A DNA stretch of 64,000 nucleotides from Rhodospirillaceae bacterium (GTDB taxonomy: Bacteria > Pseudomonadota > Alphaproteobacteria > Reyranellales > Reyranellaceae): NCBI GenBank assembly GCA_009772935.1, contig WOUR01000023.1:1-64000 (forward strand). Reading direction: 5' to 3'. The first letter of the stretch is position 1. Each line of letters opens with the position of its first letter. The notes below the pieces were generated by a model, which searched no databases, was not told the origin of the DNA, and was given only the letters and a program-made list of their open reading frames with translations. Positions 25,115 through 37,485 of this stretch are shown piece after piece. The position numbers were made by a program, and so were the translations under genes.

Positions 25115-25725
25115 TCGCCAAGCTGAAGGGCCTCGTCGACTCGGTCGACACCGACAGCGCCGTCATCGACGTGGGCGGTGTCGGCTATCTCGTCTCGGCC
25201 TCCACTCGCACGTTGCGCGATCTCTCCGTGGGCGGAGCGGCGACCATGCTGGTCGAGACCATCGTGCGCGAGGACGCGATTGCGCTCTACGGCTTCCTGG
25301 AGACGGGGGAGCGCGACTGGTTCCGCATCCTGACGACCGTGCAGGGAGTCGGTGCCCGCGTGGCGCTGTCGATCCTGTCGACCCTGTCGCCCGACGAGAT
25401 CGCCCGCGCGATCGCGGCGCAGGATCGCGCGACCCTGAGCCGTCCGCCCGGTGTCGGGCCGAAGCTTGCCGCGCGCCTCGCCACCGAACTGAAGGACAAG
25501 GCGGCCGCGTTCGGCATAGCCCCCGCGCCTGCGGCGGCAAGCCGACCTGGCGCGCCGTCGAGCACGCCCGGTTCGATCAACGAGGACGCGGTCTCAGCCC
25601 TGGTCAATCTCGGCTACAAGCGCGTCGAGGCCTTCGGCGCCGTCGCCCGCGTCACGCAGCGACTCGGCGCCGAAGCCCCGCTTGATGCCGTGATCCGCGC
25701 CGGCCTGCAGGAGCTTGCGCGATGA
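25111..25725 (+). CDS. ruvA: Holliday junction branch migration protein RuvA
   Basis: 204 residues. An OB-fold N-terminal domain ([28 protein letters not shown]), two helix-hairpin-helix motifs ([16 protein letters not shown] and [16 protein letters not shown]), a Pro/Ala linker at about 140-155 and a C-terminal domain III ([13 protein letters not shown]) that binds RuvB. GTG start overlapping ruvC; its own stop overlaps the ruvB ATG (ATGA). Confidence 0.97.
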   Translation: MIAKLKGLVDSVDTDSAVIDVGGVGYLVSASTRTLRDLSVGGAATMLVETIVREDAIALYGFLETGERDWFRILTTVQGVGARVALSILSTLSPDEIARAIAAQDRATLSRPPGVGPKLAARLATELKDKAAAFGIAPAPAAASRPGAPSSTPGSINEDAVSALVNLGYKRVEAFGAVARVTQRLGAEAPLDAVIRAGLQELAR

Positions 25726-26780
25726 ATGCTGCGCCCGATCGGCTGGTGACGGCCAAGCGCTCCGAGGAAGATGCCGCCGAGCTGGCGCTGCGCCCGCAGA
25801 CGCTCGACGACTTCATCGGCCAGAAGCAGGTCCGCGAGAATCTCAAGATCTTCATCGCCGCCGCCAAGGGGCGCGGCGAGGCGCTCGATCACGTCCTGCT
25901 GCATGGGCCCCCGGGCCTCGGCAAGACGACGATGGCGCAGATCGTGGCGCGCGAGATGGGTGTGGGTTTCCGCGCAACCTCCGGCCCGGTCATCCAGAAG
26001 GCGGGCGACCTGGCCGCGCAGCTCACGAATTTACAGGCGCACGATGTGCTGTTCATCGACGAGATCCACCGTCTCAATCCTGCAATCGAGGAGGTTCTCT
26101 ATCCCGCGATGGAGGATTTCCAGCTCGACCTGATGATCGGCGAGGGGCCAGCCGCGCGCTCGGTCCGTATCGAGCTGCCGCCTTTCACCCTGGTCGGCGC
26201 CACGACGCGATCCGGCCTCATGACCCGGCCATTGCGCGAGCGTTTCGGCATCCCGCTGCGCATGGTGTTCTACACACCTGCGGAGCTCGAGACGATCGTG
26301 CAGCGCGCCGCCCGCGTCCTCAAGATGTCGCTTGCGCCCGATGGCAGCGCCGAAATCGCAAAAAGGTCACGCGGCACACCGCGCGTCGCCAATCGGCTGC
26401 TGCGCAGGGTCCGCGACTTCGCGGCTGTCGCCGGAGATGCCGCCGTGGATGCCCGGGTCGCCGACGCGGCACTGACGCGGCTGGAAGTCGACGGGCGGGG
26501 GCTCGACGCCATGGACCGCCGCTACCTCGCCTGCATCGCCGAGAACTACGGCGGCGGACCGGTGGGTGCCGAGACGCTCGCGGCGGCCCTGGCGGAACAG
26601 CGCGACGTCATCGAGGACGTGATCGAGCCCTATCTGATGCAGCTCGGCCTGCTGATGCGCACACCGCGCGGCCGCCTGCTGTCGGAGGGGGGCTATCGCC
26701 ATCTCGGCCTGGCGATGCCCAAGGGGCAGAAGCAGCAGCTGGACCTTCTGGCCGCGGGTGACCCGCCGGAGGACGCGTGA
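25722..26780 (+). CDS. ruvB: Holliday junction helicase motor RuvB
   Basis: AAA+ ATPase ring that drives branch migration with RuvA. 352 residues. [19 protein letters not shown] near the start, Walker A GPPGLGKT (62-69), Walker [13 protein letters not shown], sensor 1 GATTRSG, arginine finger region RPLRERFG, and the C-terminal winged helix with [16 protein letters not shown]. It overlaps both neighbours by four bases. Confidence 0.98.
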   Translation: MNAAPDRLVTAKRSEEDAAELALRPQTLDDFIGQKQVRENLKIFIAAAKGRGEALDHVLLHGPPGLGKTTMAQIVAREMGVGFRATSGPVIQKAGDLAAQLTNLQAHDVLFIDEIHRLNPAIEEVLYPAMEDFQLDLMIGEGPAARSVRIELPPFTLVGATTRSGLMTRPLRERFGIPLRMVFYTPAELETIVQRAARVLKMSLAPDGSAEIAKRSRGTPRVANRLLRRVRDFAAVAGDAAVDARVADAALTRLEVDGRGLDAMDRRYLACIAENYGGGPVGAETLAAALAEQRDVIEDVIEPYLMQLGLLMRTPRGRLLSEGGYRHLGLAMPKGQKQQLDLLAAGDPPEDA

Positions 26781-27256
26781 ACCCGGCGCCGACCTCGGGC
26801 CGTCTCGACGACGGCAGCCACGTGTTGCCGCTGCGCGTCTACTACGAGGACACCGATGCGGCGGGCATTGTCTACTACGCAAACTGGTTGCGTTTCCTCG
26901 AACGCGGCCGGACGGAACTGCTGCGGCTGCTGGGACAGCAGCACACGGCGCTGCGCGAGGAGCGCGGCGTCAACTGGGTCGTGCGCCGCTGCGCCATCGA
27001 CTACCTCAAGCCTGCGCGGCTCGACGATACGATCGAGATCGTCACCAGTTGCGGTGAGTTGCGCGGCGCCTCGCTCGACATGCTTCAGCATGCGCGCCGC
27101 AATGAAGAGATCCTGGTTCGAGCCGAACTCGTCGTCGCCTGCATGGGCGAAGGCGGTCGGCCTGTCCGATTGCCGCCGCTCGTGCGGACTGCCCTGGCCC
27201 AGGTAGGCGTGAGCGGATCGCCCCGCTCACGCCATATTCGGATACAACCCTCTTGA
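26777..27256 (+). CDS. ybgC: Tol-Pal-associated acyl-CoA thioesterase YbgC
   Basis: 159-residue hot-dog thioesterase encoded at the head of tol-pal operons. Seen: [28 protein letters not shown], which carries the catalytic Asp, and the [15 protein letters not shown] strand. The GTG start at 26777 overlaps the ruvB stop. In enterobacteria YbgC hydrolyses short acyl-CoAs and interacts with lipid synthesis enzymes; that role here is by family. tolQ follows 17 bases later, so ruvCAB, ybgC and tol may be one transcript. Confidence 0.93.
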   Translation: MNPAPTSGRLDDGSHVLPLRVYYEDTDAAGIVYYANWLRFLERGRTELLRLLGQQHTALREERGVNWVVRRCAIDYLKPARLDDTIEIVTSCGELRGASLDMLQHARRNEEILVRAELVVACMGEGGRPVRLPPLVRTALAQVGVSGSPRSRHIRIQPS

Positions 27257-27273
27257 ACCAACGGAGAACATAA

Positions 27274-28008
27274 ATGGACGCGCTAGCGCAGGTCGCCGGA
27301 GCCCCCCTCGGCGGCGGCACGGGGACAATTGACATGTCCGTATACGGCCTGTTCATGCAGGCCGACTGGGTCGTGAAGGCCATCATGATCCTGCTCATGC
27401 TGGCCTCGTTCTGGTCGTGGGCGATCATTTTCGAGAAGGTTCTCCGACTTCGCTCCCTGAAGCGCAGCGCTCAGGCCTTCGAGGACACGTTCTGGTCCGG
27501 CGTGTCTCTGGAAGACCTCTACGACCGCGTCGGCGCCAAGCCCGACGATCCGATGTCGAGCATTTTCTCGGCCGCGATGCGCGAATGGCGCCGGTCCGTC
27601 TCCAAGGGCCTCGCCTCCAGCGCCACGGCGCGCGCAGCCCTGCGCCAGCGCATCGAGCAGGTGATGGGTGTCACCATCCAGCGCGAGATGGAGGCGATCG
27701 AGAAGCGGCTCGGCTTCCTGGCCACGGTTGGCGCCAACGCCACATTCGTCGGCCTGTTCGGCACCGTCTGGGGCATCATGAACAGCTTCAGCCACATCGC
27801 GCAGTCGAAGAACACTTCGCTGGCGGTGGTGGCGCCCGGCATCTCCGAGGCTCTGTTCGCCACCGCGATCGGTCTGGTCGCGGCCATTCCTGCGGCGGCC
27901 GCCTACAACATCCTGTCGGGTCAGGTCTCGCGCTACGCCCAGCAGCTCGAGGCGTTTGCCGGTGAGTTCATCACCATCCTGTCGCGTCAGCTCGAGGAAC
28001 AGGTCTGA
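27274..28008 (+). CDS. tolQ: Tol-Pal system protein TolQ
   Basis: Inner-membrane proton-channel subunit of the TolQRA motor that constricts the outer membrane at division. 244 residues with three membrane helices (about 35-55, 145-170 and 185-210). Conserved FLATVGANATFVGLFGTVWGIMNSF and SEALFATAIGLVAAIPAAAAYN segments carry the channel-lining Thr residues. GGAG precedes the ATG at 27274. Its stop overlaps the tolR start by one base. Confidence 0.96.
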   Translation: MDALAQVAGAPLGGGTGTIDMSVYGLFMQADWVVKAIMILLMLASFWSWAIIFEKVLRLRSLKRSAQAFEDTFWSGVSLEDLYDRVGAKPDDPMSSIFSAAMREWRRSVSKGLASSATARAALRQRIEQVMGVTIQREMEAIEKRLGFLATVGANATFVGLFGTVWGIMNSFSHIAQSKNTSLAVVAPGISEALFATAIGLVAAIPAAAAYNILSGQVSRYAQQLEAFAGEFITILSRQLEEQV

Positions 28009-28559
28009 TGTCGGGCGTCATTCCGGCACCCGGCGCCAATTCGTCGGGCAGCAAGTTCAAGCGGCGGAGCTACACGCCGATTGCCGACATCAACGTGACG
28101 CCGCTGGTCGACGTCATGCTGGTGTTGCTGATCATCTTCATGGTGACGGCGCCGCTGCTTCAGGTCGGCGTGCCGGTCGACCTGCCGAAGACCAGCGCCC
28201 AGCAGGTCGGTGGCAAGGACGAACCGATGGTGGTGTCGGTGAACTCGCAGGGCGAGGTGTTCCTCGGCGAAACCAAGTACGACATCGCCGAACTCGGCGC
28301 CAAGCTGAAGGCGGTGCACGAGGAGAAACCCGACCAGCGCGTCTTCATGCGGGGCGACAAGAGCGTCGACTACGGAAAGATGATGGAGGTCATGGGCGTC
28401 GTGATCGACAGCGGCTTCCGCCAACTCGGCCTGCTCGGCGAACAGGCGCAGGCCCTCGGACGAGGCGGCGGCACCGTCACGCCCGCCACACCGGGGCAGA
28501 CCGCCCCCCGCGCTCCGCAACCACAGCAGCCGCCCGCGGCGCCAACGCCCCGGCGCTGA
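28008..28559 (+). CDS. tolR: Tol-Pal system protein TolR
   Basis: 183 residues: short cytoplasmic N-terminus, a single membrane helix (DVMLVLLIIFMVTAPLL) whose first Asp in NVTPLVDVMLV is the proton-binding residue, and a periplasmic ExbD-like domain (MVVSVNSQGEVFLGE to KMMEVMGVVIDSGF). The last 30 residues form a Gly/Thr/Pro/Ala-rich tail, longer than in enterobacterial TolR. Coupled to tolQ; tolA starts 22 bases later. Confidence 0.95.
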   Translation: MSGVIPAPGANSSGSKFKRRSYTPIADINVTPLVDVMLVLLIIFMVTAPLLQVGVPVDLPKTSAQQVGGKDEPMVVSVNSQGEVFLGETKYDIAELGAKLKAVHEEKPDQRVFMRGDKSVDYGKMMEVMGVVIDSGFRQLGLLGEQAQALGRGGGTVTPATPGQTAPRAPQPQQPPAAPTPRR

Positions 28560-28581
28560 GACAACGGACACGAAGAGGACG

Positions 28582-29538
28582 ATGGCTCGCCGTCACCCCG
28601 CCAGCATCGAGATGCGCACACCGGCTATCGCGTCGGCGATGGTGCACGTCTTCGTGCTCGGGGCGGCGGTGCTCAACCTCGACTTCTTCGGCCGCACGCC
28701 GCCGATGGAACCCGAGCCAGTGATGGTCGAGTTCGAGGCGATCGACAAGAAGGCAGGTGCCCCCACCGTGGCCAATCTGCCGCCGCAGCCCAAGGACGCG
28801 CCGATCGCCCAGGAGACGACCAAGGCGCCCCCGGTGCAGTCGGCCGAGCCGCCGCCGTCGCCGCCCACGCCGAAGCCGCCGGAGGTTGCCGAGCCGCCCA
28901 AGCCGCCACCGCCGCCCAAGCCGGAGGAGAAGCCCAAGACCGAGGCTGCCAAGCCGGTCGAGGATCTCGTGGCGCTGAAGCCCAAGGAGCCGGAGAAGCC
29001 GAAGGTCGAGAAACCGCCGGAGCCGCCCAAGCCCACGCCCGAGGCGAAGAAGCCCGAGCCGCCCAAGCTTCCACCGCCGAAGCCTGCCCCGCCCAAGCAG
29101 AGCGTCGATTCGATGATCGACGACATCCTGAAGAACAAGCAGTCGACGCAGAAGATCCAGACGCCCGAGCAGTCTCCCAAGCCCGTGCAGCAGGTCACGC
29201 GCCAGGCGCCGGCCGCGCCGAACCTGGCCGCCGTCGTCACGGCGAGCGAGATCGAGGGCGTGCGTCAGAAGATCCGGCCGTGCTGGAACACGCAGGGCGG
29301 ATCCCGTGACCAAGCCATGATCATTACGCTGACCGTCGAGATGAACCAGAACGGCACCCCGGTGAAGGCGGCTTTGCGCGATACGGGGCGCTATAATAGC
29401 GACCCGGTGTTCCGTGCCGCGGCCGACGCCGCGCATCGCGCCATCATGAATCCGCGTTGCCAGCCTTGGCCGCTTTCTCCAGAGAAGTTCGCGAGCTGGC
29501 GAACCATCACCTTCAATTTCGATCCACGTGACTACTGA
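28582..29538 (+). CDS. tolA: Tol-Pal system protein TolA
   Basis: 318 residues: an N-terminal membrane anchor ([19 protein letters not shown]), a long Pro/Lys/Glu-rich spacer at about 55-215 (repeats such as [13 protein letters not shown]) that spans the periplasm, and a C-terminal globular domain ([14 protein letters not shown], then [25 protein letters not shown]) that contacts Pal and TolB. GAAGAGGA precedes the start. The spacer is proline-rich rather than the Ala-rich helix of E. coli TolA. Confidence 0.94.
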   Translation: MARRHPASIEMRTPAIASAMVHVFVLGAAVLNLDFFGRTPPMEPEPVMVEFEAIDKKAGAPTVANLPPQPKDAPIAQETTKAPPVQSAEPPPSPPTPKPPEVAEPPKPPPPPKPEEKPKTEAAKPVEDLVALKPKEPEKPKVEKPPEPPKPTPEAKKPEPPKLPPPKPAPPKQSVDSMIDDILKNKQSTQKIQTPEQSPKPVQQVTRQAPAAPNLAAVVTASEIEGVRQKIRPCWNTQGGSRDQAMIITLTVEMNQNGTPVKAALRDTGRYNSDPVFRAAADAAHRAIMNPRCQPWPLSPEKFASWRTITFNFDPRDY

Positions 29539-29582
29539 GACCCCTCCACCCTAATAGAAACCTTGAGATGAAGAGGTCCGAC

Positions 29583-30905
29583 ATGATGCTTCCCCGACGG
29601 ACGACCCTGCTGGGCGGTGCAGCCCTCGCCACCCTTGGTGTTGCAGGCACGGCACGCGCCCAGCTCACCATCGATATGACGCGGCCGAGCTTCGAGCCCG
29701 TGCCGATCGCCATCGTCGACTTCAAGGGTGATGCGGTGGGCGCCCAGATGGCGGGCGTAATCCGCAATAACCTGCAGAATTGCGGCCTGTTCCGGGTCAT
29801 TCCTTCCAGCGCCTATATCCAGAAGGACGTCGACGCGACTTCGCCGCCGCGTTTCCAGGACTGGCGCAGCGTCGGCGCGGCCGGCCTCGTCGTCGGCCAG
29901 GTTACGTCGGTCGGTGGCAGCATCAAGGTCGACTTCCGGCTGTGGGACGTCGTCACGAGCCAGCAGGCAACCGGCCTGTCCTTCACCAGCCAGCCGAGCA
30001 ACTGGCGGCGTCTCGCGCACATCATCTCCGACGCGATCTACAAGCGCGTGACCGGCGAGGAAGGCTATTTCGATACCCGCGTCGCCTACGTTTCCGAGAC
30101 CGGCCCGGGCAACAACCGGACCAAGCGCATCGCCATCATGGACCAGGACGGCGCCAACAACCGCTACCTGACCGACGGCAAGACGATCGCTCTGACACCG
30201 CGCTTCTCGCCGACGCTGCAGGAGATCGTCTACATGGCCTATGGCGAGAACAACGGGCCGCCGCGGGTGTATCTGCAGAACGTAGACAGCGGCCGCCGGG
30301 AGCTGCTCGGCAACTTCCCGGGCATGAGCTTCGCGCCGCGCTTCTCGCCCGACGGCACCAAGGTGGTCATGAGCATCGCGGAGAACGGCCGCACCAACAT
30401 CTACGAGATGGACGTGCGCGGCCGGCAGCTCCGCCGCCTGACCAACTCGCCGGCCATCGACACCTCGCCGTGCTTCTCGGCCGACGGTTCGCAGATCGTG
30501 TTCAACTCCGACCGCGGTGGCGCCCAGCAGCTCTACGTGATGAGTGCCGGCGGGGGCGGCGAGCGGCGCATCAGCTTCGGTGACGGACGCTACGCGACGC
30601 CGGTCTGGTCGCCGCGCGGCGACTTCATCGCTTTCACCAAGATCGGATCGGGCGGCTTCGGCATCGGCGTGATGCGGTCGGACGGCAGTGGCGAACGCAT
30701 GCTGGCGAGCGGCTTCCTCGTCGAAGGTCCGACCTGGGCACCCAACGGACGCGTACTGATGTTCTTCCGCCAGCAACCCAGCTCGGGCGGACGCGCCGGT
30801 TCAGCGTCACTGCATCAGATCGACATCACCGGTCGCTTCGAGCGGCAGGTCCCGACGCCGACCGATGCGTCGGATCCGGCGTGGTCGCCCTTGATTCCGC
30901 AGTAG
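29583..30905 (+). CDS. tolB: Tol-Pal system beta-propeller protein TolB
   Basis: Periplasmic protein that shuttles Pal during outer-membrane constriction. About 440 residues: signal peptide [19 protein letters not shown] with ARA-Q cleavage, an N-terminal alpha/beta domain ([14 protein letters not shown]) and a six-bladed propeller with repeated FSPDG/WSPRG motifs ([51 protein letters not shown]). ATG 29583 follows AAGAGG at good spacing; ATG 29568, five codons upstream in frame, is the alternative. Confidence 0.95.
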   Translation: MMLPRRTTLLGGAALATLGVAGTARAQLTIDMTRPSFEPVPIAIVDFKGDAVGAQMAGVIRNNLQNCGLFRVIPSSAYIQKDVDATSPPRFQDWRSVGAAGLVVGQVTSVGGSIKVDFRLWDVVTSQQATGLSFTSQPSNWRRLAHIISDAIYKRVTGEEGYFDTRVAYVSETGPGNNRTKRIAIMDQDGANNRYLTDGKTIALTPRFSPTLQEIVYMAYGENNGPPRVYLQNVDSGRRELLGNFPGMSFAPRFSPDGTKVVMSIAENGRTNIYEMDVRGRQLRRLTNSPAIDTSPCFSADGSQIVFNSDRGGAQQLYVMSAGGGGERRISFGDGRYATPVWSPRGDFIAFTKIGSGGFGIGVMRSDGSGERMLASGFLVEGPTWAPNGRVLMFFRQQPSSGGRAGSASLHQIDITGRFERQVPTPTDASDPAWSPLIPQ

Positions 30906-30926
30906 CGAAATATATGATCTTTTTTG

Positions 30927-30957
30927 TCGACCCGTGCGTACCCCTCGCCCGGGTCGA
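30927..30957 (+). other. Hairpin between tolB and pal
   Basis: TCGACCCG (30927-30934) and CGGGTCGA (30950-30957) form a perfect 8-bp stem. A run of six T precedes rather than follows it, so it is not a terminator in the operon direction. It may stabilise the separate pal message or act as a processing site. Confidence 0.35.
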
Positions 30958-30981
30958 TTCCGTCAGGGAGTGGATCGAAAG

Positions 30982-31443
30982 ATGAGCATGATTAAGGCTT
31001 TGTCGGCCCTTGCGGCGATGTTCCTCATCGCAGCCTGCAGCAACAACGACACGCAGACGGCGTCGGCGGCCACCACAACCGTGACGCCTGGATCGGTCGG
31101 CGACTTCCGGCAGAACGTCGGCGACCGCGTCTTTTTCGACACCGATTCTTCTACCGTGCGCGAGGATGGCCGCCAGACCCTGAATCGTCAGGCCGAGTGG
31201 CTGAAGAAGTACGGCAATTATCAGATCACCATCGAAGGCCACTGCGACGAGCGCGGCACGCGCGAGTACAACCTGGCACTGGGCGAGCGCCGCGCCAATG
31301 CCGCACGCCAGTACCTGATCGCCCAGGGCATCCCTGCGGCACGCCTCAAGACGGTCAGCTATGGCAAGGAGCGTCCCGATCCGGTCGGCTCCGACGAAGC
31401 GGCCTGGGCGCGCAACCGCCGTGCTGTGACGGCCCTGGAGTAG
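30982..31443 (+). CDS. pal: Peptidoglycan-associated lipoprotein Pal
   Basis: Outer-membrane lipoprotein that binds peptidoglycan and TolB. 153 residues: a lipoprotein signal with lipobox LIAAC (Cys19), a short Ser/Thr linker and an OmpA-like domain (VFFDTDSSTVREDGRQTL, IEGHCDERGTREYNLALGERRANA, RPDPVGSDEAAWARNRR). The residue after Cys is Ser, consistent with sorting to the outer membrane. The start at 30982 gives the correct signal length. Confidence 0.96.
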   Translation: MSMIKALSALAAMFLIAACSNNDTQTASAATTTVTPGSVGDFRQNVGDRVFFDTDSSTVREDGRQTLNRQAEWLKKYGNYQITIEGHCDERGTREYNLALGERRANAARQYLIAQGIPAARLKTVSYGKERPDPVGSDEAAWARNRRAVTALE

Positions 31444-31470
31444 ACCTCCTCGAAACGAGGCGAGTAGAGG

Positions 31471-31501
31471 AAACGCCGGTCGCCATGCGACCGGCGTTTT
31501 C
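31471..31501 (+). terminator. Terminator-like hairpin after pal
   Basis: AACGCCGGTCG (31472-31482) pairs with CGACCGGCGTT (31488-31498), followed by TTTTC. The 11-bp stem with a short T tract probably ends most tol-pal transcripts, with some readthrough into cpoB. Confidence 0.75.
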
Positions 31502-31563
31502 ATTTGGAGGCAGGACGGTCATGCCTGAAAATGGCCGCGTTTGATGTGAACAAAGCGTTGGCC

Positions 31564-32274
31564 ATGAAGATCCTTCCCTCCCGGCTCATCCTCCTCATTG
31601 CCCTTGCCTTGCCCACGGCGGCCGCGGCGCAGCGTGGGGGAGACGCTGTCTACATCGAAGACAGGTTCAATCAGCTCCAGCAGTCGCTCACGATGATGAC
31701 TGGCCAGATCGAGCAGCTGCAGAATCGCAACGCGAGGCTGCAGCAGCAAATGGAGAAGATGCAGGCTGACTACGAGTACCGCATCGAGCAGCTCGAGAAG
31801 GGCGGGGCCGGCCGCCCCGGAGGCGCCGCGCCGCGGCCCGGAGCGCAGGCTGCGACGCCTTCGCCGACGCCTCCCGCAGGCAGCGCCGCCAGTGCGGATC
31901 AACTCTACGACGAGGCCATCAAGAAGCTGCAGGAAGGTGACTACGTCGCCGCCGAACGGGGCTTCAAGACCTTCATTCAGCGCAACCCGCAGAACAAGCT
32001 GGCCGGCAATGCGCAATACTGGCTGGGCGAAACCTACTACGCTCGTCGTGACTACAACAGCGCCCTCACGGCTTTTGCCGAGGGTTACAAGGTCTACAAG
32101 ACGAGCCCGAAGGGGCCCGACAACCTCCTGAAGCTCGGCATCACGATGGCCGTGCTGGGCCGCAAGCCCGATGCCTGCGCCGTGTTCGCCCGCTTCAGCC
32201 AGGACTATCCGCGGGCGACCGACCTGCAGAAGCGCCGGATCGAGCAGGAGCGGCACAAGAACGGCTGCGCGTGA
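31564..32274 (+). CDS. cpoB: Cell division coordinator CpoB (YbgF)
   Basis: Periplasmic protein that links peptidoglycan synthesis with Tol-driven outer-membrane constriction. 236 residues: signal peptide (LILLIALALPTAAAA-Q), an N-terminal trimerising coiled coil at about 25-80 (FNQLQQSLTMMTGQIEQLQ, rich in Gln and Leu), a Pro/Ala linker, and three TPR repeats (DQLYDEAIKKLQEGDYVAAERGF, NAQYWLGETYYARRDYNSAL, LLKLGITMAVLG). An in-frame ATG at 31504 lies at the foot of the terminator and is rejected. Its stop overlaps the tilS GTG. Confidence 0.93.
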   Translation: MKILPSRLILLIALALPTAAAAQRGGDAVYIEDRFNQLQQSLTMMTGQIEQLQNRNARLQQQMEKMQADYEYRIEQLEKGGAGRPGGAAPRPGAQAATPSPTPPAGSAASADQLYDEAIKKLQEGDYVAAERGFKTFIQRNPQNKLAGNAQYWLGETYYARRDYNSALTAFAEGYKVYKTSPKGPDNLLKLGITMAVLGRKPDACAVFARFSQDYPRATDLQKRRIEQERHKNGCA

Positions 32275-33350
32275 CTGATCCCGCCGAGCCGCATCCCGTC
32301 GATGGAGCGTCTTTCGCGCGCCTGATGGCGCCGTTCGGACCTTTTGAGGCACGTCCGGAGTTGGCTGTGGCCGTTTCCGGCGGCCGCGATTCGCTCAGCC
32401 TCACCCTGCTGGCGCAAGAATGGTCGACCGGGCAGGGCGGCCGGATCCTGGCGCTGATCGTCGATCACGGCCTGCGACCTGAGGCGGCGCGGGAAGCCTT
32501 GATTACGGCGAACCTGCTGCAAGGCCGCGGTATCGAGAGCTTCGTCCTGCGCTGGGCGGGCGCCAAACCGCAGGCCGGCCTCCAGGAAGCGGCGCGCGCC
32601 GCCCGTTACCAGCTGCTGCGCGACGCTTGCCGCGAACGCGGCATCCTCCACCTTCTTGTGGCTCACCATGCCGACGACCAGGCCGAGACGGTCGCGATGC
32701 GTGCGGCGCGCGCCAGCGGTCCGGACGGGTTGGCCGGCATGGCGGCCCTCGTCGAGTGGCCCGAGGTTCGTCTCCTGCGCCCGCTGCTCTCCGTGCCGCG
32801 GGCACGCCTGTCGGCTACGCTCGTGTCGCGCGGCATCGCTTGGATCGACGATCCGTCCAATGTCGACCCACGCTTCGAGCGGGCTCGGCTGCGCCTCGCG
32901 GGGCCGATCGAGGCAGGACCTCCGGATGCAGACCGTTTGCGCGCCGACCAGGAGGTCAAGGCCGCCCGGGCGGGGGCCGCGCTTCTCGAGTCGCGGGAGG
33001 ACGAGAGCGTCGCGATCGACCGTACCGCCCTCGAGCGGCTGCCGTTCGACATACGTGTCCGTCTGGTGAGTCGTGTCGTGCAGGCTCTGGGAGGCGGCCA
33101 TCATCCGCCGCGGCGGGACCAGCTCGACCGGGCCCTCGCCCGGATGTCCGGAGCGCCGGACCGTGGCAAATCGGGCCGGGGAGCGGATTTCACCCTGTCA
33201 GGGTGCCAATTCGCCCTGCGTCAGGCTGTCGGCTCGCGCCAGCTTGAGTGGATTGTCCGGCCTGAAAATGGCAGGAAAGGAAGGCAGCCCTTGATTCCCG
33301 CTGTATTTTTCGCTTGCGACCCGGCGGCCGCAACCCATGTTTGGTCGTAG
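32271..33350 (+). CDS. tilS: tRNA(Ile)-lysidine synthase
   Basis: Converts the wobble C34 of tRNA-Ile(CAU) to lysidine so it reads AUA. 359 residues with the PP-loop ATPase motif SGGRDS (36-41), LIVDHGLRPEA, and AHHADDQAETVAMR. A Trp-containing IDDPSNVDPRFERARLR segment is typical. The C-terminal substrate domain is shorter than in E. coli, as in other alphaproteobacteria. The GTG start (32271) overlaps the cpoB stop; ftsH follows after 22 bases. Confidence 0.93.
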   Translation: MTDPAEPHPVDGASFARLMAPFGPFEARPELAVAVSGGRDSLSLTLLAQEWSTGQGGRILALIVDHGLRPEAAREALITANLLQGRGIESFVLRWAGAKPQAGLQEAARAARYQLLRDACRERGILHLLVAHHADDQAETVAMRAARASGPDGLAGMAALVEWPEVRLLRPLLSVPRARLSATLVSRGIAWIDDPSNVDPRFERARLRLAGPIEAGPPDADRLRADQEVKAARAGAALLESREDESVAIDRTALERLPFDIRVRLVSRVVQALGGGHHPPRRDQLDRALARMSGAPDRGKSGRGADFTLSGCQFALRQAVGSRQLEWIVRPENGRKGRQPLIPAVFFACDPAAATHVWS

Positions 33351-33372
33351 CCCTCTTTAACGGAAGCCATCA

Positions 33373-35306
<1,934 letters not shown>

Positions 35307-35310
<4 letters not shown>

Positions 35311-36125
35311 CCGCGAGCTTCGCGGGCCTCGCGCTCGATCGCCCTCTCGTGATGGCGATCGTGAACGTGACGCCTGACTCCTTTTCCGACGGCGGTGAAC
35401 GCCTCGACCCGGCGCGGGCCATCGACGATGGCCTGCGCTTCGTAGCGGAAGGGGCCGACATCCTGGATGTCGGCGGTGAGTCCACACGCCCTGGTTCGAC
35501 GTCCGTATCTCCCGAGGAGGAACGCCAGCGGATTCTTCCCGTGGTGGAGGGCCTCGTCCGACAGGGGGCCGTCGTCTCGCTCGACACCCGTCGCGCCCTC
35601 GTCGCCGAAGCGGGCCTGGCGGCCGGCGCCCGGATCGTGAACGACGTGTCGGCGCTGGGTGACGACCCGGCCTTGCTACCCCTGGTGGTGCGGCGCAAAG
35701 CGGCGGTTGTCCTGATGCACCGGCGGGGCGGGCCGGAGGAGCGCTATGCCGGTCCGGCCTATGACGACGTCGTCGAGGATGTCCGACGGTTCCTGCTTGA
35801 TCGCGCCGCGGCCTGCCAGGCGGCCGGCGTCGAACGACAGAGTATCGCCCTCGATCCCGGTCTCGGCTTCGGCAAGAAGGTCGAGGAGGAACTGGCCCTG
35901 ATCGCGGGGACGACGCGCCTGGCGGAGGCGGGTTACCCGGTGTTGATCGGTTGCTCGCGCAAGAGCTTCATCGGCCGGCTAACGGGCGTCGAAAGGCCCG
36001 CGGATCGCGATCCGGCATCCGCCTGGTTGGCGGTGGAGGCCCTGCGCCGTGGCGCATCGATCGTCCGCGTCCACAACGTCGTCGCAACGCGGCAGGCTCT
36101 CGCGGTCTTCGAGGCGATGCGGTAA
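35307..36125 (+). CDS. folP: Dihydropteroate synthase
   Basis: Joins p-aminobenzoate with hydroxymethyl-dihydropterin pyrophosphate; the sulfonamide target. 272-residue TIM barrel with [73 protein letters not shown] and [10 protein letters not shown]. The start is TTG at 35307, embedded in the ftsH stop, so translation is coupled; the next ATG (35352) would cut into the first strand. It lies between ftsH and glmM, as in E. coli. Confidence 0.95.
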
Positions 36126-36135
36126 AACGCCTGTC

Positions 36136-37485
36136 ATGGCTCGTTCACTTTTCGGCACAGATGGCGTTCGCGGGCGTGCGAACACCGCCCCCATGACCGC
36201 CGAAATCGCGATGCGTATCGGCATGGCGGCGGGACAGGTGTTTCACCGGGGGGCCCATCGCAACCGCGCCGTCATCGGCAAGGATACGCGCCTGTCGGGC
36301 TACATGCTGGAGCAGGCGCTGACGGCCGGCTTTCTCTCGGTGGGTGTCGATGTGTTCCTGCTGGGGCCGATTCCGACTCCCGCGGTCGGCTTCCTCACGC
36401 GGTCGATGCGCGCCGACGTCGGCGTGATGATCTCCGCCTCGCACAATCCCTACGAGGACAACGGGATCAAGCTGTTCGGTCCGGACGGCTTCAAGCTGTC
36501 CGATTCGGTCGAGATCGAAATACAGGCGCTGGTGATGTCACCTTCGGACCTGGTTCTCGCCGATTCAGCCGCAATCGGCCGCGCGCAGCGGCTGGACGAC
36601 GTGCAGGGCCGCTATATCGAGGCGGTCAAGGCGTCGGCACCGCGCGGCCTCGATCTCAGCGATCTCAAGGTCGTCATCGATTGCGCCAACGGGGCTGCCT
36701 ACAAGGTGGCACCGACAGTGCTCAGCGAGCTTGGCGCCGAGGTCATTCGCGTCGGCGTCTCTCCGGACGGCTTCAACATCAACGGCAATTGCGGCTCGAC
36801 GCATCCCGGCGTGCTGCAGGAGCAGGTCGTCGCGCATCACGCCCATATCGGGATCGGACTGGATGGCGACGCCGACCGCGTCATCATCGTCGATGAGACG
36901 GGCGCGGTTATCGACGGCGACCAGCTCATGGCGACCATTGCCGACCAGTGGACGCAGAACGGCCTGTTGTCGGGCGGCGGCGTCGTTGCAACGGTCATGT
37001 CCAATCTCGGCCTGGAGCGCTATCTCGACGCGCGGCGGCTGAAGCTGGTGCGTACGCAGGTCGGCGACCGTTACGTTCTCGAGCGCATGCGTGCCGACGG
37101 CTACAATCTGGGCGGCGAGCAGTCCGGCCACATCATCATGACCGACCACGCCACCACCGGCGACGGGCTGATGGCGGCGCTGCAGGCGCTGTCCGTCCTG
37201 ATCCGTACCGGCCGGCCGGCGAGCGAGCTCTTCCGGGCTTTCGAGCCCGTGCCACAGCTGCTGAAGAACGTGCGCGTCGCCGACGCCACTCAGGCCCTGC
37301 ACGCCGCATCCGTGGTCAAGGCGATCGCCTCGGCCGAGGCGAGGCTCGGCAAGAGCGGGCGGATCCTCGTGCGAAAGTCTGGCACCGAACCGTTGATCCG
37401 CGTGATGGCCGAAGGGGACGATAGCGACCTCGTGCACAGCGTCGTCGACCAGATCATCGAGGCGATTCCCCGGCAGGCGGCATGA
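36136..37485 (+). CDS. glmM: Phosphoglucosamine mutase
   Basis: Interconverts glucosamine-6-P and glucosamine-1-P for peptidoglycan and LPS. 449 residues. Active Ser102 in [17 protein letters not shown], metal-binding GLDGDADR with Asp243/245/247, and the C-terminal phosphate loop [28 protein letters not shown] at 36136 fixes the start. It is 10 bases after folP and overlaps thiD by four (ATGA). Confidence 0.98.
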   Translation: MARSLFGTDGVRGRANTAPMTAEIAMRIGMAAGQVFHRGAHRNRAVIGKDTRLSGYMLEQALTAGFLSVGVDVFLLGPIPTPAVGFLTRSMRADVGVMISASHNPYEDNGIKLFGPDGFKLSDSVEIEIQALVMSPSDLVLADSAAIGRAQRLDDVQGRYIEAVKASAPRGLDLSDLKVVIDCANGAAYKVAPTVLSELGAEVIRVGVSPDGFNINGNCGSTHPGVLQEQVVAHHAHIGIGLDGDADRVIIVDETGAVIDGDQLMATIADQWTQNGLLSGGGVVATVMSNLGLERYLDARRLKLVRTQVGDRYVLERMRADGYNLGGEQSGHIIMTDHATTGDGLMAALQALSVLIRTGRPASELFRAFEPVPQLLKNVRVADATQALHAASVVKAIASAEARLGKSGRILVRKSGTEPLIRVMAEGDDSDLVHSVVDQIIEAIPRQAA